Source of the DNA: Zavarzinella sp.
GTDB lineage: Bacteria; Planctomycetota; Planctomycetia; Gemmatales; Gemmataceae
Direction: 5' to 3'
Assembly: GCA_041399155.1 (NCBI GenBank)
Contig: JAWKTI010000008.1
Coordinates: 1 to 64,000, forward strand
DNA length: 64,000 nucleotides
The first letter of the stretch is position 1; every line of letters starts with the position of its first letter. The notes under the pieces were generated by a model that was not told where the DNA came from, did no database searches, and was given only the letters and a program-made list of their open reading frames with translations. The translations under genes and the position numbers were made by a program. Of this stretch, positions 45,296 through 54,989 are shown piece after piece.

Positions 45296-46189
45296 ATGAC
45301 ACCCTGTAAGCAGACCCAAAGCAAGCTGCTGACAATTCGAGATACGGCAAAGATCAGCCCCGATCTTGCCGCCCACGTGCAGCAGTGCAGCACCTGTGCT
45401 GCCTGGCTGCAGGCGTTGTCGTCGATGCAACAGGCGATCATCGTAGCACCGAAGCCGGATAGCTCCGAACGGAAAAACGCCTTTATCAATCAGTTCCTTG
45501 CCGCACCAGTGGTGCAGGCAGCAACAGAGCGACCCGCACCGAAAAAGGCGGTACCTGCAAAGAAATCTGCCACCAATGTACCGATAGAATCGCCACGTGA
45601 ATCGATTCAGTTGACAGAGCCAAAGCCCAAACCAGCCACGGAACAACCTGTTTTCACTCCCACCGTGCGTCAACCGTTCAGTGAACGTGTTGCCAGGTTG
45701 TGGCCAGCCGGCATTGCAGCGGGTCTGATCCTTACTTTCACATTTGTCTGGTACGGATTCTTTCACACGAACGATACACCCGTTGCAGAAACCCCTCGCG
45801 ACCCCTTTTTGAATGATGTGGTTGCCACCACCATGGAAATTGATCGTTCCAACACAACGGGCGAGCGGGTAAAGTTGTACCATCAGTTGGCCGACCGCAT
45901 CCACGAACAGGCTCGTTCGCTGGCACGCGTGGCACCCGATGAGCTGGAATCGCTGGCTCGGATGTATGCCACGGTGGTATCCGATGGCCTCGTGGCACAG
46001 GCGAACTCGCTTGCACCGCAGGAAAAACAGCAGTTGACAGATTATGTCCGTCGACTGGCAGAAAGCGAACAGGCTGCAGAACGACTGGCTGCGGAAGCCC
46101 CACCTCAAAGTATTCCCCACCTGAAGGCGATTGCCCAAACCGCCCGACAGGGTCGGATTCATCTGGCTAAAATGCGGGGGCAGATCTGA
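45296..46189 (+). CDS. Membrane anti-sigma factor, zinc-finger type
   Basis: A 297-aa protein. His27-x3-Cys31-x2-Cys34 (AAHVQQCSTC) is the zinc anti-sigma (ZAS) signature. One transmembrane helix lies at about residues 139-160 (LWPAGIAAGLILTFTFVWYGF), giving a cytoplasmic sigma-binding N-terminus and an extracytoplasmic helical domain of about 130 residues with Gln/Glu/Ala-rich segments. It most likely holds the upstream ECF sigma factor inactive. Its stop overlaps the next start (TGATG), so the downstream secreted protein is translationally coupled and may be part of the sensing device. Confidence 0.85.
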   Translation: MTPCKQTQSKLLTIRDTAKISPDLAAHVQQCSTCAAWLQALSSMQQAIIVAPKPDSSERKNAFINQFLAAPVVQAATERPAPKKAVPAKKSATNVPIESPRESIQLTEPKPKPATEQPVFTPTVRQPFSERVARLWPAGIAAGLILTFTFVWYGFFHTNDTPVAETPRDPFLNDVVATTMEIDRSNTTGERVKLYHQLADRIHEQARSLARVAPDELESLARMYATVVSDGLVAQANSLAPQEKQQLTDYVRRLAESEQAAERLAAEAPPQSIPHLKAIAQTARQGRIHLAKMRGQI

Positions 46190-46683
46190 TGAGATTTCTA
46201 CTGCCCTGCACCACTGCCTTATTGTGCTGTATGTTGCTGGTTGCCCAGGATCGGCAAGACCTGCCACCAGGGGTGCGATCGCAACAATATGCCAGCAACA
46301 AGGTGCTGATCGAATCGATGGTGAACCATGCGGTTCTGAACAGCAAGTCGCCTGGTGACTTACTGGTTCGCACAGATTCGTATTCCAGCCTGTTTCTTAG
46401 TTTTGCGAAAGAACTGGATGTGACCGCCGATCCAAGCCGTCAGGCGGAATTGCGGCACCACCTGCAGCAAATTGTGCAACGTGGGGTAAAGCCCACCGTG
46501 GCAACGATTTCAAAACGTCTGCAGCAGGGAACACAACTGCCGGAATATCCCACGACTCGGACACAAATGCTCACTGCCATTCAGGCACTTTCACAAAGCA
46601 CCACGGGTGATCCTGCGTTGATGAATGATCTGACTGACCTGCAGCATTCCCTCCCCGCTGCACCCACCAACAAGCAAGATTAA
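46189..46683 (+). CDS. Secreted protein of ECF operon, unknown function
   Basis: A 164-aa protein with a Cys-containing signal peptide (LLPCTTALLCCMLLVAQ); cleavage after AQ or lipidation near the Cys pair is possible. The mature part is helical and Gln/Leu/Ser-rich with no known domain. The start codon overlaps the anti-sigma stop by one base. Position in a sigma/anti-sigma operon suggests an extracytoplasmic partner or a target, by inference only. Confidence 0.65.
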   Translation: MRFLLPCTTALLCCMLLVAQDRQDLPPGVRSQQYASNKVLIESMVNHAVLNSKSPGDLLVRTDSYSSLFLSFAKELDVTADPSRQAELRHHLQQIVQRGVKPTVATISKRLQQGTQLPEYPTTRTQMLTAIQALSQSTTGDPALMNDLTDLQHSLPAAPTNKQD

Positions 46684-46797
46684 TAGTGTCACATTTACGC
46701 TTATTGCTATAGTTGTGCAAAGCAGCAAAATGCAAACTGATTAAACTACGGCAATGATAGTTGACAATCTAATGCTATAGCTTGTAGCTGAAATTGG

Positions 46798-47262
46798 TTA
46801 AAGCGTAAGCCCATCTCTTCCTAGTAAATAATTGTTACCCCAATGCAGTACGGAATATCGATTTTTTAGCCAGTCATCAATATCTTTACGAAAGATAAGA
46901 GCATCATCGTCAGAATATTCTTCAGGTTGGCCAAGAAAATCTTCCAGGTCAATTGGGAACAACTTCAGCCCAACATTCCAATCCGCCAGAAAAAAAAGGG
47001 CGATATTGATTGGTGCTTCGACAACAGCTAATGATTCGGAAATACGCTTAATATCTATGGTTACAATTTGTTCTATATAAGGGCCAAGTCCATGGCTGAG
47101 ATCTACGCTGGCGTTGTACTTCGTAAATTCGAGTAAGTTTCCTGTGTTATCAAATGAAATAAATGCAATGAAGTTTTCAACTTGTCCAAACAAGTATTGT
47201 TTTCCATCAATCCTTTTTCCAGTATAGTAAGCTGGTGGGCTGGATTGTATCTTGTAAATCAT
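46798..47262 (-). CDS. Hypothetical protein, 154 aa
   Basis: I do not recognise it. The protein starts MIYKIQSSPPAYYTGKRI and has alternating strands and an acidic C-terminal stretch (DLEDFLGQPEEYSDDDALIFRKDIDDWLKNRYS). No signal peptide. An upstream in-frame start at 47439 would overlap the HAD gene, so I use ATG 47262, which is preceded by AGGA at a fitting distance. It begins 33 bases after the HAD phosphatase stop, on the same strand. Its codon use is more AT-rich than that of its neighbours, consistent with acquisition; that is an impression, not a measured value. Confidence 0.6.
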   Translation of the reverse strand: MIYKIQSSPPAYYTGKRIDGKQYLFGQVENFIAFISFDNTGNLLEFTKYNASVDLSHGLGPYIEQIVTIDIKRISESLAVVEAPINIALFFLADWNVGLKLFPIDLEDFLGQPEEYSDDDALIFRKDIDDWLKNRYSVLHWGNNYLLGRDGLTL

Positions 47263-47294
47263 TTGATTATTCCTGTATGAATAATTGATTAGAT

Positions 47295-47969
47295 TTACGC
47301 CATGCCCCAGGCATGCAGGACTTCGTGGGCGGCGGTAAAGTTTTCCACCAGATAGTCCGGTTGGCAGGCCTTCAATTGTTCGGGGGTGTGCCAGCCAGTG
47401 GATACTGCAACTGCTTTGGCACCGATGGCGCGGGCACATTGCACATCGGCTGGGGTGTCACCAATTACCCACACCTGATCACCCGCAATCGGAAACTGCA
47501 AATGGTGGTGCAGATCTACCATGGCTCGGCGGGCAACATCATCGCGATTGGCCAGATTATCGGCGAAGCCACCAAACTGAAAATGATCCCACAGTCCAAA
47601 GTAACGCAGTTTCATTTCGGCCCCCTGGCGGATATTGCCCGTCAGCAGACCAAACAGGGTATTCTCTGTGGGGCGAGCAAAAATTTCCGTTATCCCAGGT
47701 AAAACCTCCCCACGGTGCGTCTTCAGGGCACGTGGCAAGTGACTTAAATACTCCTGGTGCATCCGTTCCAAGTTTTCTGCAGTCACTGGCAGTTCATGAA
47801 TCTCCAGCAGTTCGGCAATAATCCCAGGGTCGGTTCGCCCCGCAAAAGAGATGGAATCGCGGATTTCCGGCACCTGAAACGCTGTCTTCAGTGCAGCTTC
47901 CATTGCCCATTTCCCCGCACCGCCGGAACGAATCAGGGTGCCATCAATATCAAATAAAAGCACTTTCAT
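47295..47969 (-). CDS. HAD-family hydrolase, phosphoglycolate phosphatase-like
   Basis: A 224-aa HAD hydrolase. Motif I is LFDIDGTLIRSG with the nucleophile and acid/base Asp pair, motif II FGLLTGN, and motif IV VIGDTPADVQCARAIGAKAVAVSTGWH. The small helical cap lies between about residues 15 and 85. It removes phosphate from a small substrate; the sequence resembles phosphoglycolate phosphatase (Gph) types, but the exact substrate is uncertain. Starts at ATG 47969; an upstream extension to 48014 is not conserved in type. Confidence 0.85.
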   Translation of the reverse strand: MKVLLFDIDGTLIRSGGAGKWAMEAALKTAFQVPEIRDSISFAGRTDPGIIAELLEIHELPVTAENLERMHQEYLSHLPRALKTHRGEVLPGITEIFARPTENTLFGLLTGNIRQGAEMKLRYFGLWDHFQFGGFADNLANRDDVARRAMVDLHHHLQFPIAGDQVWVIGDTPADVQCARAIGAKAVAVSTGWHTPEQLKACQPDYLVENFTAAHEVLHAWGMA

Positions 47970-48145
47970 GAAAATCTTCTCATTGTCGCCCCACAAAATG
48001 GGGTTGGGCACCACTTGCGAAACAAGCAGTTATTATGCAGAACATCAGAATATTGTAGGGTTGAACAGAGCGATAGGAAAATGTGAGCAGACGTTATGAG
48101 AGCGAATGATAGAAATGCCTGAAAACCCTGTTCAGGATTCGTCAC

Positions 48146-48835
48146 TTAAACGCCGTGGCTTTGAACGGCCTGGAACAGATCTGCCATACGCAGATTGATT
48201 GCCACGCAGATGCGGTACAAAGTTTCAATCGAAGCGGAGTTTTTGCCCAGCTCGATCTGAGACAGATAACCAAGAGAAACACCCGTCTTTTTGGACATGG
48301 TTTCCAGGGTCATTTTCATCGCTTTGCGGCGGTCCCGGATGACGGTTCCCAGGTTTTCCCGCAGTGCGTCTTCGGTCATCCGCAGCAGGCCTTTCGATTC
48401 AAGGCACCGTACCACCAGATTACGCATCGTCTGTGGGTCAAACGGCTTGGTCAGATAGTCGTAAGTTCTTGCCCGCAAGCAGCTTAACGCACTTTCCACC
48501 GTGGGATAGCCGGTCACCACGATGACGCTGGCATCGGGTTGGTAATCGCGAATCCAGTTGAATATCTGATCGGCATTCAAGCCGGGAATAATGTAATCCA
48601 TAATGATCAACTGATATTGTTGACCACGCAGGTAACTTTCGATTTCCGTGGGGTTCGAAAGCGATTCAATCAGAAATCCGTCCTGATTCAGCAGGTTCTG
48701 CAAAAAAGTGCATACACTGGGATCATCATCCAGAATAAGGATGCGAATCTCGCCTGCTGTTTGAAAATCAGCTAATCCTGCCTGTGCGGCAGGTGTCTGG
48801 CTTGGTCGTGGGGGTGCCATCACTCGCGCGTTCAT
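48146..48835 (-). CDS. Response regulator, REC plus XRE-type HTH
   Basis: A 229-aa protein. Residues 30-145 are a receiver domain: acidic pocket Asp36-Asp38 (LILDDDPS), phospho-acceptor Asp80 (IIMDYIIPG), Thr108 (VVTG) and Lys130 (LTKPF). Residues 160-218 form a Cro/CI (XRE) helix-turn-helix: LRENLGTVIRDRRKAMKMTLETMSKKTGVSLGYLSQIELGKNSAS. Most response regulators use OmpR, NarL or NtrC outputs, so the XRE output is uncommon. It probably represses or activates in response to the kinase gene that overlaps it upstream by four bases. Confidence 0.9.
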   Translation of the reverse strand: MNARVMAPPRPSQTPAAQAGLADFQTAGEIRILILDDDPSVCTFLQNLLNQDGFLIESLSNPTEIESYLRGQQYQLIIMDYIIPGLNADQIFNWIRDYQPDASVIVVTGYPTVESALSCLRARTYDYLTKPFDPQTMRNLVVRCLESKGLLRMTEDALRENLGTVIRDRRKAMKMTLETMSKKTGVSLGYLSQIELGKNSASIETLYRICVAINLRMADLFQAVQSHGV

Positions 48836-49938
48836 GTTGTCTGTTCTCCTTTCCGTTGCTTCACATAGTTGTTGGCGACATTCTGCCGATACATTGGCAA
48901 TAACACGCGTATTGTTGTTCCATTGGGAGTGGTATGTATCCTAATCCCACCACGGTGCATACGCATCACCAGAGCAATAATTAACAAACCGAGGCCGTGG
49001 TGGCCGAGTTTGCTGCTGTTAATCAGTTCTTTGAGCAGATTGGGATAGATTTCCTGCATAATCCCAAGCCCGTTATCGGCGACGGTTACCTGCAGATACG
49101 TGCCAGGTTTCACATCGCCATTCCAGTAATCCACTTCGGTGGGCGATAATTCGGTCAGTTCCACGCCCAGTTTCACTTCCGAAACCCCATTCGCTTCCAG
49201 TGCATTCAGCAATAAATCCCCCACCACCAGCCGAATGTGGGACTGATCCATCATCACCACCGGCATCGAATTCGGCAGGTCGGTGTGAATCTGTACATTC
49301 GGGTGGCTTTGCTGGTAATCTTCCACCAGCTTCAGCATGATTGCCTGTGGGGTGCACGGCGATGGCGTGGTGCGTGCCGCCTGACTGAACTGGTGCAGGC
49401 GTTTGGTAAAATTAATCCCACGCTGGGTGGCTGCAAAGGCATCGTTGGCATCACCATAGGCGGGGTGTTTTTCGTCCAGATTCTCAAACAACAGATACAA
49501 ATGACCGTAAATCGCCTGAAACGTATTATCAATATCGTGGGCAATGCGACCAGTAATTCTGGCCATGCTTTTCAGGCGGTCCAGTGCCACAGAATGGATT
49601 GCTGGTGTTTCCAGCAATCGTTGCACACACACCACGTGCGGAATGGCACCTGCGACCAGCTTCAGCCAGTCTTTCTGCTGTTCGGTGACCTTTCCTGTTG
49701 CCCAGAATACGCCCGGCTGGTTCCGGAAGGTAAACGGATATTCGAAGGTGGCACCTTCTTTGGGCAGTTCCGGGTAGGAACAGGCGGGATCCTGTTCCGG
49801 CCAGTATACCCCCACCTGGGGCAGTTGGAAGCTTGCTGCGATCTCCTGGAAACACTCGCCGATCGTAGGCCAGTTGTCCCCTTCGTGCAATAGGCGGTGC
49901 AGCAATTGCATCCATGTGTTCGGAGAAGGATCGCTCAC
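48832..49938 (-). CDS. Soluble histidine kinase
   Basis: A 368-aa protein with no transmembrane segment. An N-terminal GAF-like region (residues 15-115) precedes the H-box around His134 (MARITGRIAHDIDNTFQAIYGHLYLL). The catalytic domain has an N-box (LVVGDLLLNALEANG), G1 (VADNGLGI) and G2 (HGLGLLI). The kinase should autophosphorylate His134 and pass phosphate to the REC-XRE protein, whose gene overlaps its stop (ATGA). The sensed signal is cytosolic and unknown. Pro/Trp-rich N-terminal sequence gives no ligand clue. Confidence 0.9.
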   Translation of the reverse strand: MSDPSPNTWMQLLHRLLHEGDNWPTIGECFQEIAASFQLPQVGVYWPEQDPACSYPELPKEGATFEYPFTFRNQPGVFWATGKVTEQQKDWLKLVAGAIPHVVCVQRLLETPAIHSVALDRLKSMARITGRIAHDIDNTFQAIYGHLYLLFENLDEKHPAYGDANDAFAATQRGINFTKRLHQFSQAARTTPSPCTPQAIMLKLVEDYQQSHPNVQIHTDLPNSMPVVMMDQSHIRLVVGDLLLNALEANGVSEVKLGVELTELSPTEVDYWNGDVKPGTYLQVTVADNGLGIMQEIYPNLLKELINSSKLGHHGLGLLIIALVMRMHRGGIRIHTTPNGTTIRVLLPMYRQNVANNYVKQRKGEQTT

Positions 49939-50521
49939 AAAAACTTACTCTGGGGAATTAATTCATTCTGTACCGCAGAAATTAACGCCCGAACTGAAAA
50001 ATTATCAAAGTCAATACTTCTCTAGTTTATGTGTGGGCAAAGTCAAACGCTCTGTTCTGAAAAAATCATTTCTGATGATAAGTTTGAGAAAATGCACTGT
50101 AGCGAATGTGCGGAATCTGCGATGTCTGGGAAAACTGGGTAAGACTTTCCGGTCGCGAAACCCTGGCAGGTGTCGAATTCAGGTATGCTCTCAACTCTAT
50201 TGATACTTGATTTGGGCTGAATTGTATACTTAAATTACTATATAAATGTGTTATTTTGTTCACAAAATCAATTGAATAACAATTTTGTTATATAACTTTC
50301 TGTTGCACTGAATTTCTTTTGGCATTTTTTGAGAATTATTTGCACCGCACGCCAGAAAGTGAAGTTATTCTCATTGTTGTCCACTGTGGCACAGGATCGG
50401 GAACTGATTTCAGCTTCTTTTTTCCCCACGTGGGGTGGTTTCTCAGTTCTGCACTCGCCAGTACATGGTTCGTTTCGGACAATAACATCATCTTTTATGC
50501 AATTGAACAGAGGCTTGTACC
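49939..50521. other. Intergenic region upstream of acnA
   Basis: A 580-base, AT-rich region between the divergent kinase and aconitase genes. It must carry promoters for both. It includes an extremely AT-rich stretch at about 50230-50310 and a T-rich run near 50330 and 50420-50430. I see no gene, riboswitch or tRNA. Confidence 0.55.
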
Positions 50522-53212
50522 ATGTCGAACAGTTTCGGGACACAGTCTACCCTTATGGTGGACGGCAAATCGTACACCATTTATCGGTTGGCAGAAATTG
50601 AGAATCGCTTCCCACAGGCGAAGAAATTGCCATACTCATTAAAAATTCTGCTCGAAAATCTGTTACGCACGGAAAATGGCCTGTCGGTGATGGCGGGAGA
50701 CATTGAGGCACTGTGCAATTGGGACCCCAAAGCGGAACCGGATAAGGAAATCGCCTTCAGCCCTGCCCGCGTGCTGCTGCAGGATTTCACCGGTGTGCCT
50801 GCCATTGTCGATCTGGCGGCGATGCGGGACGCGATGAAAAATCTGGGCGGCGATCCCGCCAAAATTAACCCACTGATTCCGTGCGAGCTGGTAATTGACC
50901 ACTCAGTTCAGGTGGACGATTTTGGCACAAATACATCGTTTGAGAATAACACCCGCCTCGAATATGAACGAAATCAGGAGCGGTATACCTTCCTGCGGTG
51001 GGGGCAGAATGCCTTCAATAACTTCAAGGTGGTGCCACCGGAAACGGGGATTGTGCACCAGGTGAACCTGGAATATCTCGCCCGCGTTGCATTCGTTGAT
51101 GGCGGAACCACCCCCAAAGTGTACCCCGATACGCTGGTGGGCACCGATTCCCACACTACGATGATCAATGGCGTGGGTGTCCTGGGCTGGGGTGTTGGTG
51201 GGATTGAAGCCGAGGCAGCGATGCTGGGGCAGCCAGTCACCATGCTGATCCCACAAGTGGTTGGCTTTAAGCTGATTGGCAAACTCAAAGAGGGTGCCAC
51301 CGCCACTGACCTGGTGCTCACCGTGACGCAAATGCTTCGTGCGAAAGGAGTTGTGGGCAAATTCGTCGAATTCTTCGGTGCCGGCCTCAGCCAGTTACCA
51401 CTCGCCGATCGGGCAACCATCGCTAACATGGCACCGGAATATGGTGCCACGTGCGGCATTTTCCCTGTCGATGAAGAAACGCTGCGTTACCTCCATACCA
51501 CTGGACGGCCTGAAGGTTTGCTGAAACTGGTGGAAGCCTACTACCGCGAACAGGGCCTGTTCCACACTCCAGACAGCCCGGAAGCAACGTATTCGGACGT
51601 ACTGGAACTGGATCTGGCCACCGTAGTACCCAGTCTGGCGGGCCCCGCTCGTCCACAGGACCGCGTCGCACTGACAGCGGTGCCGGAATCATTTTCCAAA
51701 GCACTGCCCAAGTTGAAAGAAGCCGCCATGGCTGCCAAGCCCACGCTGGCAATGGCCGATAACGGCCCCACCACCCAAGTTCATATTGCCCCAGGGAATC
51801 TGAAAGATGGCTCCGTGGTAATTGCAGCAATCACCAGTTGCACCAACACTTCTAACCCGTATGTGATGGTCGCCGCCGGCCTGGTGGCGAAAAAAGCCGC
51901 TGCACTTGGCCTGCACACCAAAGCGTGGGTAAAAACATCACTGGCACCCGGTTCGAAGGTGGTTACCGACTACCTGACCGTTTCCGGCTTACTGCCCCAC
52001 CTGGAAGCGTTGCGATTCAACGTGGTGGGCTATGGCTGCACCACCTGCATTGGCAACAGCGGCCCACTGCCACCGGAAGTGTCGCAGTATATTCAGGCAG
52101 ATCGCCTGGTGGTCACCTCTGTGCTGTCGGGCAACCGGAACTTTGAAGGCCGCGTCCATGCAGAAGTGCGGGCGAATTACCTGGCCTCCCCACCGCTCGT
52201 GGTGGCATACGCTTTAGCTGGCCGGATTGACATTAATTGGGAAAAGGAACCAGTGGGCACTGGTTCTGATGGGAAGCCTGTTTATCTGAAGGATATCTGG
52301 CCTACCCACAAAGAAGTGGCGGATGTGGTGCACTCCAGCATTAACCGCCAGCAGTTTGAAACGATTTATGGTCAGGTATTTGAAGGGGACAGCAATTGGC
52401 AGGCACTCACCGTGCCAGAAGGTGACCTGTATTCGTGGGATCCCACTTCAACTTACATTGCCAACCCACCTTACTTTGAAGGGATGACCAAAACACCCCC
52501 ACCTGTGAACGATATTGTGGGGGCACGGGTGCTGGCATTGCTGGGCGATTCGATTACCACTGACCACATTTCACCCGCAGGGAATATCAAAAAGGACAGC
52601 CCCGCTGGGGAGTTTCTGCTGGGCAATGGCGTCAGCCAGAAAGATTTCAACCAGTATGGTGCCCGCCGTGGGAACCACCACGTGATGATGCGTGGCACCT
52701 TTGCCAATGTGCGGCTGAAAAACCAACTGGTACCTGGTACAGAAGGGGGTGTGACCCGCTATCTGCCCGACAATCAGGAAACCAGCATCTACGATGCCTC
52801 CATGAAATACCAGCAGTCGGGCATCCCACTGGTAGTGCTGGCAGGGAAAGAGTACGGCTCCGGTTCTTCACGGGACTGGGCTGCCAAGGGTGCCCGCCTG
52901 TTGGGTATCCGTGCGGTGATTGCCCAAAGCTATGAACGTATCCACCGTTCAAACCTGGTGGGGATGGGTGTTCTCCCACTGCAGTTCCAGGCGGGCGACA
53001 GTGCAGAAAGCCTGGGACTGACTGGTGAAGAAACCTTCCAGATTACCGGCGTGGCAGAAAAACTGGACGCTGTTGGCCAGGGGAAGGTACTGATTACCGT
53101 GAAAGCAAACGACAAATCGTTTGACGTGTTATTACGCGTTGATACCCCACAGGAAGTGCTGTATTACAAGCACGGCGGCATTCTGCAGTACGTCCTGCGT
53201 CAACTGGCCTAG
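50522..53212 (+). CDS. acnA: Aconitate hydratase A
   Basis: An 896-aa aconitase of the AcnA/IRP type. Cluster-ligand regions are ITSCTNTSNPYVMVAAG and YGCTTCIGNSGPLPP. Also present are GTDSHTTMINGVGVLGWGVGGIEAEA, the swivel domain LLGDSITTDHISPAGNI, and the C-terminal GKEYGSGSSRDWAAKGARLLGIRAVIAQSYERIHRSNLVGMGVLPL. It interconverts citrate and isocitrate through a [4Fe-4S] cluster in the TCA cycle. AGAGG precedes the ATG. Single gene with its own promoter and a hairpin after the stop. Confidence 0.97.
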   Translation: MSNSFGTQSTLMVDGKSYTIYRLAEIENRFPQAKKLPYSLKILLENLLRTENGLSVMAGDIEALCNWDPKAEPDKEIAFSPARVLLQDFTGVPAIVDLAAMRDAMKNLGGDPAKINPLIPCELVIDHSVQVDDFGTNTSFENNTRLEYERNQERYTFLRWGQNAFNNFKVVPPETGIVHQVNLEYLARVAFVDGGTTPKVYPDTLVGTDSHTTMINGVGVLGWGVGGIEAEAAMLGQPVTMLIPQVVGFKLIGKLKEGATATDLVLTVTQMLRAKGVVGKFVEFFGAGLSQLPLADRATIANMAPEYGATCGIFPVDEETLRYLHTTGRPEGLLKLVEAYYREQGLFHTPDSPEATYSDVLELDLATVVPSLAGPARPQDRVALTAVPESFSKALPKLKEAAMAAKPTLAMADNGPTTQVHIAPGNLKDGSVVIAAITSCTNTSNPYVMVAAGLVAKKAAALGLHTKAWVKTSLAPGSKVVTDYLTVSGLLPHLEALRFNVVGYGCTTCIGNSGPLPPEVSQYIQADRLVVTSVLSGNRNFEGRVHAEVRANYLASPPLVVAYALAGRIDINWEKEPVGTGSDGKPVYLKDIWPTHKEVADVVHSSINRQQFETIYGQVFEGDSNWQALTVPEGDLYSWDPTSTYIANPPYFEGMTKTPPPVNDIVGARVLALLGDSITTDHISPAGNIKKDSPAGEFLLGNGVSQKDFNQYGARRGNHHVMMRGTFANVRLKNQLVPGTEGGVTRYLPDNQETSIYDASMKYQQSGIPLVVLAGKEYGSGSSRDWAAKGARLLGIRAVIAQSYERIHRSNLVGMGVLPLQFQAGDSAESLGLTGEETFQITGVAEKLDAVGQGKVLITVKANDKSFDVLLRVDTPQEVLYYKHGGILQYVLRQLA

Positions 53213-53213
53213 C

Positions 53214-53235
53214 GTTTCATCGAAGAGGATGAAAC
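53214..53235 (+). terminator. Hairpin after acnA
   Basis: GTTTCATC (53214-53221) pairs perfectly with GATGAAAC (53228-53235) across a six-base loop, starting one base after the acnA stop. The following ACTCTTC is only partly U-rich, so termination is probable but not certain. Confidence 0.55.
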
Positions 53236-53387
53236 ACTCTTCAAAATTGACCGAAGTTACGATAAACGAAATCCCGAATTGAAATCTGAGTATGGGTAAA
53301 TTAAGTAAGTTTCCAAATCAGTGAAAGCCTGTTTTGTTAGATTCGCATTGATGAACAACTATTTGTGGTTCATTCTGAAATTGATGT

Positions 53388-54962
53388 TTACTTTCTGGAC
53401 AAGATAACCAGCCAGTTTTCTTTGGCAGGTTCGGCGGCAGCACCCTGGGGTTTGTTCATATTTCGGGTTTCCGCAACCGCCCACTGTGGGTGGGATGCTC
53501 GTAATTTCTGCATAAAATCATCCAGTTGTGTCTGATCCAGGCTCATTTGCGACCAATAAATGAATATTTTATCATTATTCTGTGCTAGTTCTGCCCACGG
53601 TGTCTGTTCAAACCGTGTGCTGTGCCTGATTTCGTGGGCAATGTACCATTCATCGTAAGGCATGATCCCCGAAGGTGGGTAAACCACTATCAGTGGGCTG
53701 TCACCTACCAATTGGGCAGTTTCTTTCCAAGTTGACTGATACCAGCCGGAATCGAACTCGCGTTGAGTTTTTACCAGAGCCAACGTGGTGCCTCCCACGC
53801 CAATCAGGACCAGTACGATGATATTCAAGTATGCAAACCGCAATCGGTGCGGTGCAGTCACCCACGTGGAGATGATTTTCAGCCAGCCAAAACCGAGCAA
53901 CAGGCAAAAAACAGGGGCCAAGTGCATGCTGAGGCGAGCCGCACCATACGGGTATTTTTGCAGAAAGGCCGCCAGAATGTGCAGCACAAATGGCACAGTC
54001 AGCAGTAACAGGTAGCCAAACTGGCGTTGTTGCCGCAGACCCCACCAGCCAATCCCACAGACAATGACCGTGAAAATACTGCCCCCATTTTGACTTCCTA
54101 ACGGATATGCAGCGAGTTCGCCAGTAGTCATTCGTACCAGCCAGAACAGGATCTGTAGCGCGTTGCCTGTGGGGAATTGGTCTCGCCAGTATTTCTGCAT
54201 GCTCATTTTCGTGTTTACATCAGCCACCGAAGAGGACAGGTGGGCCTGGCTGACAAAGTGATAGTGCAGCAGAAAACTCCCCAGCAGCACCAGATTCCAG
54301 ATGAGCCAGTAGACCCACAACGCACGTGGGGCTCGCTGCACATAAAGGTGGTACATAATTGCCAGCGATGCACCACCTGCCATAAAGACCCACGGATACG
54401 AGGAGGCCACCGCAATCGGTGTCAGCAGAATCAAGAGCAACAGTGGAACCGTTTTGCGGGTGCGGGAGAAAACTTCCAGTGCAAGAAACACCACTGCGGT
54501 AGCAAAAAGGAGATCCCAAGTATATGGTTTGATGGTGCCACCTTTGGTGGCAGGCCAACTAGAGACAGCCATCACCCCCACCGCAATCATGCCTGACAGT
54601 GGGGGCAGATGCCTGCGACACAGCCACCAGAACAGCAACAGACCAGCCAGACTACCCAAGGTTGCGGGCAGACGCATGGCATATTCCGAACTACCTAACA
54701 GTTGGTATGCGGCAATTTCTGCCCAATGAAACAGCAGCGGGGCAATCTGGGAATGGTCGATCGGCCCAAACATATCCCCGTACGATTTTTCAATGTAGTT
54801 GACGCACAACATCACCTCATCGCCCCAGATTGGTGCGGCAACAAGATACTTTACCAGGCGGTAGACCACGCCCAGCCAGACAAAGATGATTGTCCAACGA
54901 TCAAACAATCGCTTGTGAACGCTTTGCCATTCAGCGAACGAAAGTGTAGGACTATTCGACAA
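53388..54962 (-). CDS. GT39/ArnT-like membrane glycosyltransferase
   Basis: A 524-aa polytopic membrane protein of the GT-C fold with at least ten hydrophobic helices. The N-terminal loop contains WGDEVMLCVNYIEKSY, the Asp/Glu-bearing first-loop motif of ArnT/PMT-type lipid-phosphate-sugar glycosyltransferases, followed by PLLFHWAEIAAYQLLGSSEYAMRLPATLGSL. The C-terminal 130 residues are soluble and probably periplasmic. It transfers a sugar from a polyprenyl carrier to a surface acceptor; donor and acceptor are unknown. It lies 27 bases after an epimerase gene, suggesting one envelope-sugar operon. Confidence 0.85.
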   Translation of the reverse strand: MSNSPTLSFAEWQSVHKRLFDRWTIIFVWLGVVYRLVKYLVAAPIWGDEVMLCVNYIEKSYGDMFGPIDHSQIAPLLFHWAEIAAYQLLGSSEYAMRLPATLGSLAGLLLFWWLCRRHLPPLSGMIAVGVMAVSSWPATKGGTIKPYTWDLLFATAVVFLALEVFSRTRKTVPLLLLILLTPIAVASSYPWVFMAGGASLAIMYHLYVQRAPRALWVYWLIWNLVLLGSFLLHYHFVSQAHLSSSVADVNTKMSMQKYWRDQFPTGNALQILFWLVRMTTGELAAYPLGSQNGGSIFTVIVCGIGWWGLRQQRQFGYLLLLTVPFVLHILAAFLQKYPYGAARLSMHLAPVFCLLLGFGWLKIISTWVTAPHRLRFAYLNIIVLVLIGVGGTTLALVKTQREFDSGWYQSTWKETAQLVGDSPLIVVYPPSGIMPYDEWYIAHEIRHSTRFEQTPWAELAQNNDKIFIYWSQMSLDQTQLDDFMQKLRASHPQWAVAETRNMNKPQGAAAEPAKENWLVILSRK

Positions 54963-54989
54963 TTCAGAATCTCAAATGATTGAGATTCT

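Noticed and set aside
45131..46267. 378-codon minus-strand open frame
   Set aside because: It is antisense to the anti-sigma factor gene, Cys/Arg/Gly-rich without a recognisable domain, and has no credible start signal.
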